A DNA stretch of 64,000 nucleotides from contig NZ_FQVI01000009.1 in the NCBI RefSeq assembly GCF_900129135.1, positions 62,001 through 126,000 of the forward strand. The letters run 5' to 3'. Position numbers and translations under genes: made by a program. The notes under the pieces were generated by a model that ran no database searches, was not told where the DNA came from, and saw only the letters and a program-made list of their open reading frames with translations. Positions 26,180 through 35,745 of the stretch are shown in pieces (the first letter of the stretch is position 1; each line of letters opens with the position of its first letter). The DNA is from Lactonifactor longoviformis DSM 17459. Lineage in GTDB: Bacteria > Bacillota > Clostridia > Lachnospirales > Lachnospiraceae.

Positions 26180-29100
26180 TTATCTTATATTTTTGTGGAA
26201 TTCCTGAAGTGACTGAACCGAGAATTTCCCGGCTTTTGCCGCTCTGATTCCCTCCACCGTCGCCTTGGCTTCAGCCATGGTTGTCACATACGGAATCTTA
26301 TACTTGATAGCCGCCTTTCGGATGTAACTGTCATCCACAGCTCCCTTCTTGCCCACTGGAGTGTTCACTACCATAGAAATCTTCTGGTTTGTCATCTCAT
26401 CCAGTATATTAGGTCTTCCCTCATTTATTTTAGCAATTTTCTTAACCGGAATTCCCGCGTCTGCGATCAATTCCTGCGTTCTGCCTGTGGCCATAAGTCT
26501 GAATCCCAGTTCATGCAGTCCACGGGCCACCTCTGCCACCTCAGGCTTATCCCTGTCGCTGACACTGATAAGCACAGTTCCCTCCAGAGGCAGCTCTGTC
26601 TTAGTAGCTTCCTGCGCTTTGAAAAACGCTTCCCCGAAATTCTCAGCCATTCCCAAGACCTCCCCGGTGGAACGCATCTCCGGCCCTAAAAGAGGGTCTA
26701 CTTCCTGGAACATATTAAATGGGAATACGGCCTCTTTCACCCCATAATGGGAGAAGGTTTTTTCTTTCAGTTCCGGAACCGGAGACTTTCTGCCGGTAAG
26801 GTGTGAAGTCATAATATCCGTGGCCAGTTTCACCATCTTTATGTTGCAGACCTTTGATACCAGGGGTACGGTTCTGGATGCTCTTGGATTGGCCTCCAGC
26901 ACATAGACCACACCGTCCTCAATAGCATACTGCATATTCATAAGTCCGACAACATTCATCTCTACAGCAATTTTTCTGGTATATTCCTTGATCGTTGCCA
27001 CCTGTTCCGGGGTCAGATTTTTGGAAGGAAGGATGCAGGCAGAGTCCCCGGAATGAATCCCGGCAAGCTCAATATGCTCCATAACAGCGGGAACAAAGAC
27101 ATCTGTACCGTCGCTTATGGCATCCGCCTCACACTCTGTGGCATGGTGGAGGAAACGGTCAATCAGAATAGGACGGTCCGGTGTTACTCCTACCGCTGCC
27201 TTCATGTAATAAGTCAATGCCTCTGCGTCGTGAACCACTTCCATCCCGCGTCCGCCCAAGACAAAGGATGGACGTACCATAACCGGATATCCGATCTTCT
27301 CAGCAATGGCAAGCGCCTCTTCCACGTCAACCGCCATCCCCGCTTCAGGCATGGGGATATTCAGCTTATCCATCATGGCCCGGAACAGGTCTCTGTCCTC
27401 TGCCATATTAATAGTCTCAGGAGTAGTACCCAGAATATTTACCCCGGCCTTTTTTAGATCTTCCGCAAGATTCAGAGGGGTCTGCCCGCCAAACTGCGCA
27501 ATGACTCCCACCGGTTTTTCTTTCTCATGAATACTGAGCACATCTTCCAGGGTCAGCGGCTCGAAATATAATTTGTCTGAGGTATCGTAATCCGTAGAAA
27601 CAGTCTCCGGATTACAGTTAACAATGATTGTCTCGAATCCCAGCTCCTTTAATGCTATAGCCGCATGCACACAGCAGTAGTCAAATTCAATACCCTGTCC
27701 GATTCGGTTGGGACCCCCGCCCAGAATCATAATCTTGGGCCTGTCTGTATTCACAGGACTCTCATCTTTGATATGGTAGCTGGAATAGTAATACGCAGCG
27801 TCCTTGGTCCCGCTGACATGCACTCCTTCCCACGCTTCCACAATGCCAGCCTCAGTGCGGGCTGTACGAATCTGCTCCTCCGGAATTTCCAGAATCTGGC
27901 CCAGATACTTGTCAGAAAATCCGTCAAGCTTTGCCTGACGAAGCACATCATTAGCAGGAATCCTTCCTTTCTCTGCCTTTAACGCCTCTTCCTCCTCTAC
28001 CAATTCCTTCATCTGATCAATAAAATACCGCTTTACCTGGGTAAGCTCAAAGATTTCCTCTACAGTCGCACCTTTTCGTAATGCCTCATACATAATGAAG
28101 TGGCGCTCACTGCTTGGTGTCGCCAGCATTTTCAGAAGCTCCTTTTTACTTTTTGCAGCAAAATCCCTGGCTCCTCCCAATCCGGCTCTTCCGATTTCCA
28201 GACTACGGATGGCTTTCTGAAAGGCCTCTTTATAGGTTTTTCCAATACTCATGACTTCCCCCACTGCACGCATCTGTGTGCCGAGCTTATCCTCAGCGCC
28301 TTTAAACTTTTCAAAGGCCCAGCGGGCGAACTTAATCACAATATAGTCACCGCCGGGAACATATCTGTCCAAAGTACCATATTTGCCGCATGGTATTTCA
28401 TCCAGAGTCAGTCCGCTGGCGAGCATAGCTGAGACAAGTGCAATTGGAAACCCGGTGGCCTTGGAGGCTAATGCCGAGGAGCGGGAGGTTCTCGGATTGA
28501 TTTCTATCACAATAATACGATCTGAGACCGGATCATGGGCAAATTGTACATTTGTACCGCCGATTACCTCAATTGCCTCCACAATCTTGTATGCCTGCTC
28601 CTGAAGGCGGTCCTGAACCTCCTGAGATATGGTAAGCATAGGAGCTGAGCAGAAGGAATCTCCTGTGTGAACCCCCAGAGGATCAATGTTTTCAATGAAA
28701 CATACGGTTATCATATTGTTCTTAGCATCTCTTACCACTTCCAGCTCAAGCTCTTCCCAGCCCAGTATAGATTCTTCTACCAGCACCTGTCCTACCATGC
28801 TGGCCTGAAGGCCCCTGGCACATACAGTTTTAAGCTCTTCCACATTATATACAAGGCCTCCCCCTGCACCTCCCATGGTATAGGCGGGGCGCAGAACAAC
28901 CGGATACCCCAATTTCTCTGCAATGGACAGAGCTTCCTCCACAGAATAAGCCACCTCGCTTCTGGCCATCTCGATGCCCAGGCCAGCCATGGTTTTCTTG
29001 AATTCGATTCTGTCTTCTCCTCGTTCAATAGCGTCTACCTGTACGCCAATTACCTTTACATTATATTTCTCCAATACACCTGCAGCTGCCAGCTCGGAAC

Positions 29101-29392
29101 AAAGGTTCAGCCCAGATTGTCCTCCCAGATTGGGAAGAAGTGCGTCGGGGCGCTCCTTCTCGATAATTTGAGTCAGCCTTTTTACATTCAGAGGTTCGAT
29201 ATAAGTTACGTCAGCAGTCTCCGGGTCTGTCATAATGGTCGCGGGATTGGAATTGACCAGTACAATTTCATAACCCAGATTTTTTAATGCCTTACAGGCC
29301 TGAGTTCCTGAGTAGTCAAACTCACAGGCCTGTCCGATGATAATTGGTCCGGAACCGATTATCAGTACTTTGTGAATATCTTCTCTTTTCAT
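26180..29392 (-). CDS. carB: Carbamoyl-phosphate synthase large subunit
   Basis: A 1070-residue protein of standard CarB length. Two ATP-grasp synthetase halves are clear: the first begins HKVLIIGSGPIIIGQACEFD, the second near PKIMILGGGPNRIGQGIEFD. Each has its GYP-V-RP block (LGYPVVLRPAYTMGGAGGG; IGYPVMVRPSFVLGGRGMEV). The C-terminal ~120 residues are an MGS-like allosteric domain. It makes carbamoyl phosphate for pyrimidines and arginine. The partner carA is not adjacent and not in the window, which is unusual. The upstream region holds only a weak promoter-like match and no recognised PyrR or ArgR site. Confidence 0.95.
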   Translation of the reverse strand: MKREDIHKVLIIGSGPIIIGQACEFDYSGTQACKALKNLGYEIVLVNSNPATIMTDPETADVTYIEPLNVKRLTQIIEKERPDALLPNLGGQSGLNLCSELAAAGVLEKYNVKVIGVQVDAIERGEDRIEFKKTMAGLGIEMARSEVAYSVEEALSIAEKLGYPVVLRPAYTMGGAGGGLVYNVEELKTVCARGLQASMVGQVLVEESILGWEELELEVVRDAKNNMITVCFIENIDPLGVHTGDSFCSAPMLTISQEVQDRLQEQAYKIVEAIEVIGGTNVQFAHDPVSDRIIVIEINPRTSRSSALASKATGFPIALVSAMLASGLTLDEIPCGKYGTLDRYVPGGDYIVIKFARWAFEKFKGAEDKLGTQMRAVGEVMSIGKTYKEAFQKAIRSLEIGRAGLGGARDFAAKSKKELLKMLATPSSERHFIMYEALRKGATVEEIFELTQVKRYFIDQMKELVEEEEALKAEKGRIPANDVLRQAKLDGFSDKYLGQILEIPEEQIRTARTEAGIVEAWEGVHVSGTKDAAYYYSSYHIKDESPVNTDRPKIMILGGGPNRIGQGIEFDYCCVHAAIALKELGFETIIVNCNPETVSTDYDTSDKLYFEPLTLEDVLSIHEKEKPVGVIAQFGGQTPLNLAEDLKKAGVNILGTTPETINMAEDRDLFRAMMDKLNIPMPEAGMAVDVEEALAIAEKIGYPVMVRPSFVLGGRGMEVVHDAEALTYYMKAAVGVTPDRPILIDRFLHHATECEADAISDGTDVFVPAVMEHIELAGIHSGDSACILPSKNLTPEQVATIKEYTRKIAVEMNVVGLMNMQYAIEDGVVYVLEANPRASRTVPLVSKVCNIKMVKLATDIMTSHLTGRKSPVPELKEKTFSHYGVKEAVFPFNMFQEVDPLLGPEMRSTGEVLGMAENFGEAFFKAQEATKTELPLEGTVLISVSDRDKPEVAEVARGLHELGFRLMATGRTQELIADAGIPVKKIAKINEGRPNILDEMTNQKISMVVNTPVGKKGAVDDSYIRKAAIKYKIPYVTTMAEAKATVEGIRAAKAGKFSVQSLQEFHKNIR

Positions 29393-29639
29393 AAAGTAGT
29401 GTATCTCCTTTTCTCTCTAGATAATAGTAGTTTACCATGAGATGTTTATTAACGCAATCAAAGGGAATGAAAGTTGCTGTAGATTATATCTGTCACAGAA
29501 AGTATTTTTTCGTACTATATGTATAGATATGCAGATAGTCTCTTGCTTTCCTTGAAACAAAGTTATAAAATATATAGAAAACAGATACAATTTCTCTAAT
29601 TCAAACAAAATAGTTTTCGTAAACTGGAGATATATAAAA

Positions 29640-31883
29640 ATGCACAAAACACAGATGAGTTTATCCCACCGCCGCAGGCCAGTTATTACCACAGGATTGC
29701 AGCTCAGTATTCTCTCTGTTATTTTAATTATCATTATTGTTTTAACACTTTGGAATACTTCGAATCTGCGGTCCGTGATCAACTACAGTACAGAAAATTA
29801 TGCAGAAGATGTCACCTGCCAGCTGGCAGATGATATTGCAGCACGCCTGGAGAGCAATCAGCAGTATATGATTCTGCTTGCAGACTCCATATCCAAAATC
29901 GATTACCGTACAGACACAGCGGCGCTGAAGGAATTTCTTAACAGAAAGGCCGAGATTCTGGACTTTGATACGATTATTTTTTTAGATGCGCAAGGAAACG
30001 CAATTCCTTCTGTATCTGACGCCCGGGACCTTTGGAATCTGCCCAGTGTCCAGGGTTCTCTTCAGGGGAATTCTGAGGTAACCTACATAGAAGGACAGAG
30101 CCTTCTCTACTCCACTCCGGTTTATTCCGGCAGTGAGATTACCGGTGTTCTAACAGGAATCCGCAAAAAGGAAAGCATTCAGTCTCTGATTCAGCCCAAG
30201 GCCTTTTCAGGAGAAAGCCTGACCTGTATCGTTGATAACAGCGGGGAAGTCGTAGTCTCTCCCACAGAATTAAAACCGTTTCTGCAATTAAACGATATAT
30301 TTAAAAGCGGAAAAGACCGGAATACTGAAAATGAAATTCTTAAAATGATGGATGATATGAAGGCGAATCGGGGTGGGGTATTCCCTTTTACAGCAGTAAA
30401 CGGAGATGAGCTGATTATGTCCTATCACCCTCTCAATGTGAATCAATGGGTACTTTTGACTTTAATCCCTGCGGACTTGATCTCCCATGGGGCTGACGTT
30501 TACACCGTAAAGACGTTCCTTATTATCGGAGGCATTGCGGCTGTTTTTATTCTGTTCCTGGTTTCTATACTCCGCTTTTACAGCTACCACAGGAGGTATC
30601 TGGAGCAGCTTGCATTTTCTGATCCGGTTACCGGCGGTATGAATTATTCTGCCTTTCAGCTTCAGTATGAGGAACTTGTTAAAGCAGCACCCCCTCTTAC
30701 TTATACTGTTATCATGCTCAACGTAAAGGGTTTTAAGCTTATAAACGAAAATTATGGCACTTCGGCAGGGAATGATACCCTGCGCTACATCTACAGGATT
30801 CTGCTTCGCCATATGGAATCCGGAGAGTTTGCCGCCCGCAATGAGGCAGACAATTTCTTTTTGTGTATCAAAGAGATGGAGAAGCAGACCATTCAGTTCA
30901 GACTTGATGCCATAATCCATGATATTAATTCTTTTAACGAAACCAGGGAGACGCCTTACTATCTTATGATTCTGCAAGGTGCCTATCTGGTAGATGATCC
31001 CACCCTGGAACTCACAATTATCCAGGATCGCACAAGAACAGCTTATCAGAACCAGGACTCCGGGACTCATCCGGCATGTGCCTTCTATGATGCTGATTTT
31101 ACAAAGCAGCTGCAGACAGAGCAGGAGCTCAACGACTTGTTCGAACATTCACTGAAGAATCACGATTTTAAGGTATACCTGCAGCCCAAAGTCAGACTGC
31201 TTGATGGCGGTATTGCCGGAGCAGAAGCTCTGGTCCGTTGGATACATCCTCAAAAAGGAATTATCTTTCCATCTGATTTTATTCCTATTTTTGAACACAA
31301 CGGAAAAATCTGTCATTTGGATCTCTATATGTTCGAGGAAGTATGCAGGCTGCTGGAACAATGGAATCAAAAGGGGCAGCCCTGGATCCCCATATCTGTC
31401 AATCTGTCCCGGCAGCATTTTAAAAATCCAGAGTTTCTGAAAGCATTTTCTGAGATTGCCGAAAGATACCATATTCCTCCAAATACCATTGAATTTGAGC
31501 TGACAGAGTCAATTCTATTTGATCCTCAGCAGATTGAGGTTGTGAAAATAAGTATTCAAAAAATGCATGCTCTGGGCTTTCTATGTTCTCTGGACGATTT
31601 TGGATCCGGCTTCTCCTCTCTGGGCTTATTAAAAGAATTTGATGTAGACACTATAAAACTGGATCGCCAGTTTTTCCTCGACATCTCTAAAGAGAAATCA
31701 AGAGACGTGATTGCTTGCTTAATTGAGCTTGCAAAGAAACTGAATGTACGCACAGTGGCCGAAGGAATTGAAGAGCAGGAGCAGCTGGATTATCTTAGAG
31801 AGATAGGCTGTGATCTGGTACAGGGATATATTTTCTCCAAACCCCTGCCGCCAAAGGAATTTGAGGCTTTCTGCGCCAGATAG
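29640..31883 (+). CDS. Membrane c-di-GMP phosphodiesterase: sensor, degenerate GGDEF, intact EAL
   Basis: A 747-residue protein. One membrane helix (LSILSVILIIIIVLTLW) precedes a ~250-residue extracellular Cache-like sensor, and a second helix (FLIIGGIAAVFILFLVSIL) precedes the cytoplasmic part. The GGDEF domain is degenerate: the active-site motif position reads RNEADNFF, so cyclase activity is not expected. The EAL domain keeps EALVRW, NLS, ELTES, DDFGSG, the KLD lysine, AEGIEE and QGYIFSKPL, so phosphodiesterase activity is predicted. The degenerate GGDEF may serve as a GTP-sensing module, as known for some relatives. It is divergent from carB with no obvious functional link. Confidence 0.9.
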   Translation: MHKTQMSLSHRRRPVITTGLQLSILSVILIIIIVLTLWNTSNLRSVINYSTENYAEDVTCQLADDIAARLESNQQYMILLADSISKIDYRTDTAALKEFLNRKAEILDFDTIIFLDAQGNAIPSVSDARDLWNLPSVQGSLQGNSEVTYIEGQSLLYSTPVYSGSEITGVLTGIRKKESIQSLIQPKAFSGESLTCIVDNSGEVVVSPTELKPFLQLNDIFKSGKDRNTENEILKMMDDMKANRGGVFPFTAVNGDELIMSYHPLNVNQWVLLTLIPADLISHGADVYTVKTFLIIGGIAAVFILFLVSILRFYSYHRRYLEQLAFSDPVTGGMNYSAFQLQYEELVKAAPPLTYTVIMLNVKGFKLINENYGTSAGNDTLRYIYRILLRHMESGEFAARNEADNFFLCIKEMEKQTIQFRLDAIIHDINSFNETRETPYYLMILQGAYLVDDPTLELTIIQDRTRTAYQNQDSGTHPACAFYDADFTKQLQTEQELNDLFEHSLKNHDFKVYLQPKVRLLDGGIAGAEALVRWIHPQKGIIFPSDFIPIFEHNGKICHLDLYMFEEVCRLLEQWNQKGQPWIPISVNLSRQHFKNPEFLKAFSEIAERYHIPPNTIEFELTESILFDPQQIEVVKISIQKMHALGFLCSLDDFGSGFSSLGLLKEFDVDTIKLDRQFFLDISKEKSRDVIACLIELAKKLNVRTVAEGIEEQEQLDYLREIGCDLVQGYIFSKPLPPKEFEAFCAR

Positions 31884-31910
31884 CGGCATCTCTTAATTTC
31901 TTTACACACA

Positions 31911-31939
31911 GAAAAACGGCATGCTTTATGCCGTTTTTC
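31911..31939 (+). terminator. Terminator of the GGDEF-EAL gene
   Basis: GAAAAACGGCAT (31911-31922) pairs perfectly with ATGCCGTTTTTC (31928-31939) around a short loop, followed by TTACTTTG. It lies about 30 bp after the stop codon; the stem's own T5 run also serves the opposite strand. Confidence 0.8.
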
Positions 31940-32000
31940 TTACTTTGTACCCAGGAGTTTAATTGGGGGCCCCCTGGGTATACACTATAGGAGGAAAGGA

Positions 32001-32783
32001 TTATAAGGTCGTCGTAAAACCGCCGTCAACGCTGATGCTCCAGCCGTTTACATAGTCAGATGCCCTGCTGGCCAGATAAATTATGGTCCCCATGAGATCT
32101 TCCATCTCACCCCAGCGTCCTGCCGGAATCCGGTTAGTAATCTTATTGTAAAAGGCAGGGTCTTTGCGAAGCTCTGCATTTACTTCAGTGGCCAGAAATC
32201 CAGGCGAAATCGCATTTGTCTGTATATTAAATTCTCCCAGCTCATTGGCAAACACTCTGGTCAATCCGATGACACCGTGTTTTGCTGCTGTGTATGGAGG
32301 GCAGTGCTTATCAGCGGTATAAGACAGTGCGGAACCTATGTTTATAATCTTGCCTCCGCCCTGCTGCTTCATGATTTTAGAAACTGCATGAGACAGGAAA
32401 TATACCGCGTTCAGATCCAGATTGATGCACATATCCCAGTATTTGTCAGGGTACTCATCAAATGGGGCAAAAGCACTGGCGCCTGCATTGTTCACCAAGA
32501 TATCGATTCTTCCGTACTTCTCCACACAGGTGTCTACCACCTGCTGAATGTAGTCCTTTTTGGTAAGATCACCCTGAAGGAATTCTACCCGTCTGCCTTC
32601 TGCCTCTACCAACTGCTTTACCTCTGCAGTGTCTGGTGTAAAGTGTGGAATAAAAAGATCTGCCCCGGCCTTTGCAAAAGCTGCCGCATATGCCATTCCA
32701 AGTCCCTGATTGGCTCCTGTGATGATTGCTACCTTTCCCTTCAGACTAAAAAAGTCCAGGGTAAAATTTCCAAAATCCGTCAT
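32001..32783 (-). CDS. Short-chain dehydrogenase, KduD-like
   Basis: A 260-residue NAD(P)-dependent SDR. It has the cofactor motif TGANQGLGMAYAAAF, NNAGAS, the catalytic Ser in NIGSALSY and the catalytic Tyr-Lys in PYTAAKHG. Overall it most resembles 2-deoxy-D-gluconate / gluconate-type dehydrogenases. It is the last gene of an operon with a split transketolase, a zinc dehydrogenase and a sugar symporter, so it probably oxidises a hydroxyl of the incoming sugar, polyol or sugar acid. The exact substrate is unknown. The start follows AGGAGGCAAGACGA. Confidence 0.86.
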   Translation of the reverse strand: MTDFGNFTLDFFSLKGKVAIITGANQGLGMAYAAAFAKAGADLFIPHFTPDTAEVKQLVEAEGRRVEFLQGDLTKKDYIQQVVDTCVEKYGRIDILVNNAGASAFAPFDEYPDKYWDMCINLDLNAVYFLSHAVSKIMKQQGGGKIINIGSALSYTADKHCPPYTAAKHGVIGLTRVFANELGEFNIQTNAISPGFLATEVNAELRKDPAFYNKITNRIPAGRWGEMEDLMGTIIYLASRASDYVNGWSISVDGGFTTTL

Positions 32784-32795
32784 TCGTCTTGCCTC

Positions 32796-33758
32796 CTATC
32801 CCAGCATGGTTCTGATTGTCTTAGCGATACTTGCCCGGTCCATGCCATAGTATTTATAAATCTCGTCGGGATCTCCCAGAACAGAGAATTGATCCGGCAT
32901 TCCAATCCGTTTGAATTTTCCTCTGTATCCGGCCTCGCACAGAATCTCGGCAACTGCTCCGCCCAGACCGCCGTTGATGGAGTGATCCTCCACTGTCACA
33001 ACGTTTCCGGTAGTATTGGCAACTCTTAAGATCGCTTCTATATCAAGCGGCTTAATCGTGTGCATATCCAGGACACCTACACTGAGTCCTTCCTCACCTA
33101 AAAGCTTAGCCGCCATCATGGATTCATAGATACTTGAACCGGTGGAAATAATTGCGGCGTCCCTGCCTTCCAGCACATCAATGGCTTTGCCGATCTCATA
33201 TTCGTAGTCTTCCGCATAAATATTAGGTGAACCTGCCCTGTCTATCCGGATAATCATAGGACCTTCATGGTCCATAGACTTCCTGATAACCTTCCTGCAC
33301 TGGTCCGCGTCAGCAGGAACTACCACTGTAAGGTTAGGGATGGCACGGTATAAAGCCAGATCTGCAATGTCATTATGGGTGGGGCCTCCCCCTGCGGTAA
33401 CACCTGAATGGGTTCCTATCAGACGTACATTCACATCATTGTACGCAATATCTGTATGGATTTGGTCTGCTGCACGCAGCGGAAGGAAGGGGCCAAACAC
33501 CTGAGCAAATACAACGTGTCCTGCCAGGGCCATGCCTGCGGAGGCGCCTACCTGGTTTGGTTCTGCAATCCCAAAGTTAAAGCATCTGTCCGGATACTTT
33601 GCAACCATTTTTCCTGCACTGGAGGATGGCGCAACATTATCACTGTATGTAAAGAGGAATTCTCTTCCTTCATCTGCAAGTTTCATTAATTCTTCTCCAT
33701 ATGCCTCTCTTGCATTGGATAACATCTGGTCAAAATCAAAAGTTGTTTGTACTGCCAT
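32796..33758 (-). CDS. Transketolase, C-terminal subunit
   Basis: A 320-residue protein covering the pyrimidine-binding and C-terminal domains of transketolase (RCFNFGIAEPNQVGASAGMA with the catalytic Glu; GVTAGGGPTHNDIADLALYR). The N-terminal ThDP/Mg-binding domain is in the next gene upstream, whose stop is one base away. Split transketolases are well known in bacteria and archaea. This one sits inside a catabolic cluster, so it probably cleaves a pathway-specific ketose phosphate or related compound. Confidence 0.92.
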   Translation of the reverse strand: MAVQTTFDFDQMLSNAREAYGEELMKLADEGREFLFTYSDNVAPSSSAGKMVAKYPDRCFNFGIAEPNQVGASAGMALAGHVVFAQVFGPFLPLRAADQIHTDIAYNDVNVRLIGTHSGVTAGGGPTHNDIADLALYRAIPNLTVVVPADADQCRKVIRKSMDHEGPMIIRIDRAGSPNIYAEDYEYEIGKAIDVLEGRDAAIISTGSSIYESMMAAKLLGEEGLSVGVLDMHTIKPLDIEAILRVANTTGNVVTVEDHSINGGLGGAVAEILCEAGYRGKFKRIGMPDQFSVLGDPDEIYKYYGMDRASIAKTIRTMLG

Positions 33759-33759
33759 A

Positions 33760-34626
33760 CTATCTCACCTTCCTATTCTTTTCTACATCAGCAAGTGCTT
33801 CTTCCAACTGTTCTTTTGCGATTCCGCCTCCGTGCCATTTATAATTGCCTTCCATAAAGTCAACGCCTTTGCCTTTTACGGTATTGGATATAATAAAAAT
33901 AGGTTTCCTTGGAGTAACCGGATCCGCCTTCGGAAGCTTCTCCAGCGCTTCACATACCTGAAGCATATCATTGCCGTCCTCCACATTGATGACCTCCCAG
34001 CCAAAGGCCTCTAATTTTTTATCCAATGGGTCCAGGTTCATAACATTGGCTGTAGGACCTGTCATCTGTACCTGATTCTTATCCACGATAGCAACCAGAT
34101 TTCCCAGCTGGTAATGGCCCGCTGCCATAATTGCCTCCCAGTTGGTACCCTCGTCCATCTCACCGTCTCCTACCATAACAATGGTTCTCCAGGGTGCTTT
34201 TTTTGCTCGTGCTCCCAGTGCCATGCCCACTGCAACGGGAAGCCCATGCCCCAGTGAGCCCGCGGATACTTCTATGGCAGGCACATATTTTCTGTTCGAA
34301 TGCATACCGAATTTTGCTGTATCCAAGGTTTCGAAATGCTCTACCATGTAGTCCATTGTATACATCCCCATATCCTGGAAAATCGTATATAATGTCTCGC
34401 TGCAGTGCCCCTTGCTCAATACAAAGCGATCTCTGTCTTCCATCTTCGGATCCGCCGGATCATAATTCATGTATTCATAGTACAGGGCGACTGCCATCTC
34501 AACGATGGATAATTCCCCTCCCAGATGCCCCATTCCTATGCGGTAGATAAAGTTCAAAAGATCCTTTCTGATTTTTAGACACTTATCCTCTAATTCAATT
34601 ACACGTTTCATTTCTACTGTACTCAT
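33760..34626 (-). CDS. Transketolase, N-terminal subunit
   Basis: A 288-residue protein with the ThDP-binding domain of transketolase: IGMGHLGGELSIVEMAVALY, KGHCSETLYTIF, SLGHGLPVAVGMA and the diphosphate motif GDGEMDEGTNWEAIMAAGHY ending at KNQ. It works with the C-terminal subunit encoded directly downstream. Its start has AAAGGAGTTATCAA. The window gives no second transketolase for comparison. Confidence 0.92.
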   Translation of the reverse strand: MSTVEMKRVIELEDKCLKIRKDLLNFIYRIGMGHLGGELSIVEMAVALYYEYMNYDPADPKMEDRDRFVLSKGHCSETLYTIFQDMGMYTMDYMVEHFETLDTAKFGMHSNRKYVPAIEVSAGSLGHGLPVAVGMALGARAKKAPWRTIVMVGDGEMDEGTNWEAIMAAGHYQLGNLVAIVDKNQVQMTGPTANVMNLDPLDKKLEAFGWEVINVEDGNDMLQVCEALEKLPKADPVTPRKPIFIISNTVKGKGVDFMEGNYKWHGGGIAKEQLEEALADVEKNRKVR

Positions 34627-34651
34627 TTGATAACTCCTTTCCAGACCTTCT

Positions 34652-35704
34652 TTATATGTCCTCGCTGCATTTGATTAATATTTTCGGATACTTCCCGGAT
34701 ACCTGGGCCCTGAATGCCTCTTCTGCCTCATCGATTGAGAAAATCTTGCTGGTAAAATCAGAAAGATCATATTTGGATAAGACCTGCACTGCCCTGGGGA
34801 AGGTGTAGGGCGCCACATAAAAACCGGTTACTGTCAATTCATTAAAATAGCAGTATTTATACAGATTAAATGGCATCTCAAAATCATTTGGATACATAGC
34901 ACCGTAAATCAGTTTTCCGCCTTTTGCCGTAATCTTCGGCAAATCGTATACCGCTCTTACAGAACCGGAGCAGTCGATAACTGTGTCAAAGCCTCTTCCG
35001 TCTGTAATTTTCATTGCCTCTTCCACTGTGCTGGAGTTCACAGGGTCAACCACATATTCCGCTCCATATTTCAAAGCCAGCTCTCTTCGCTCAGGGATAG
35101 GCTCTATCAAGGTCAAACTGGTAGCCCCATACATTTTTAATGACTGCAGTGCCAGAAGTCCGATAGGGCCTCCCCCGGATATAGCGATTCTCTCCCCATA
35201 TCTGGGACTTACCTTATCCATCAGACGAACGGCAATGGAAATTGGCTCCAGCAGGCATCCTTCCTCAAGGCTTACATCGTCAGGAAGTTTATATACCTGA
35301 GATTCATGCCAGACAATATATTCACTCATTCCCGGGCGGTTATACTCATCTGCGTGCTCACAGAACTGCTGCTGTCCGTTCTGGCAGTAATAGCAGGTAC
35401 CGCAGAATCTGAGAAAATTGCCGGCAACCCTATCCCCCACTTTTAAACCTTTCTGGGTTGCTTTTTCCCCCAGCTCTACGATAACGCCGGATACTTCATG
35501 CCCCAGACCAAAGGGGGGGTCCCATCCAAAGATATTCTCTACCAGATGAGGATCCGAACCGCAGATTGCACAGTATGCGACTTTGATTTTTACATCCTCC
35601 GGCCCTACTTCCTGTTCCGGAATGTCCAGAACAGCTACTTTTCCTCTCTTACTCTCGTCCGGGTCCCTTAAACTTCCCACTTTAACTACTGATATTGATT
35701 TCAA
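34652..35704 (-). CDS. Zinc-dependent medium-chain dehydrogenase (sorbitol/threonine dehydrogenase-like)
   Basis: A 350-residue MDR-family enzyme. Catalytic zinc ligands appear in YCAICGSDPH and GLGHEVSGVI; a structural zinc site is suggested by CGTCYYCQNGQQQFC; the NAD motif is GGGPIGLLALQSL. It probably oxidises a polyol or sugar hydroxyl. The start codon is TTG (35704-35702), seven nt after GGAGGGATTGAT; no ATG fits as well. It lies between the symporter and transketolase genes of the same operon. Confidence 0.87.
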   Translation of the reverse strand: MKSISVVKVGSLRDPDESKRGKVAVLDIPEQEVGPEDVKIKVAYCAICGSDPHLVENIFGWDPPFGLGHEVSGVIVELGEKATQKGLKVGDRVAGNFLRFCGTCYYCQNGQQQFCEHADEYNRPGMSEYIVWHESQVYKLPDDVSLEEGCLLEPISIAVRLMDKVSPRYGERIAISGGGPIGLLALQSLKMYGATSLTLIEPIPERRELALKYGAEYVVDPVNSSTVEEAMKITDGRGFDTVIDCSGSVRAVYDLPKITAKGGKLIYGAMYPNDFEMPFNLYKYCYFNELTVTGFYVAPYTFPRAVQVLSKYDLSDFTSKIFSIDEAEEAFRAQVSGKYPKILIKCSEDI

Positions 35705-35745
35705 ATCAATCCCTCCATTTCCTTTTTTTGATCTATTTTTACTTA

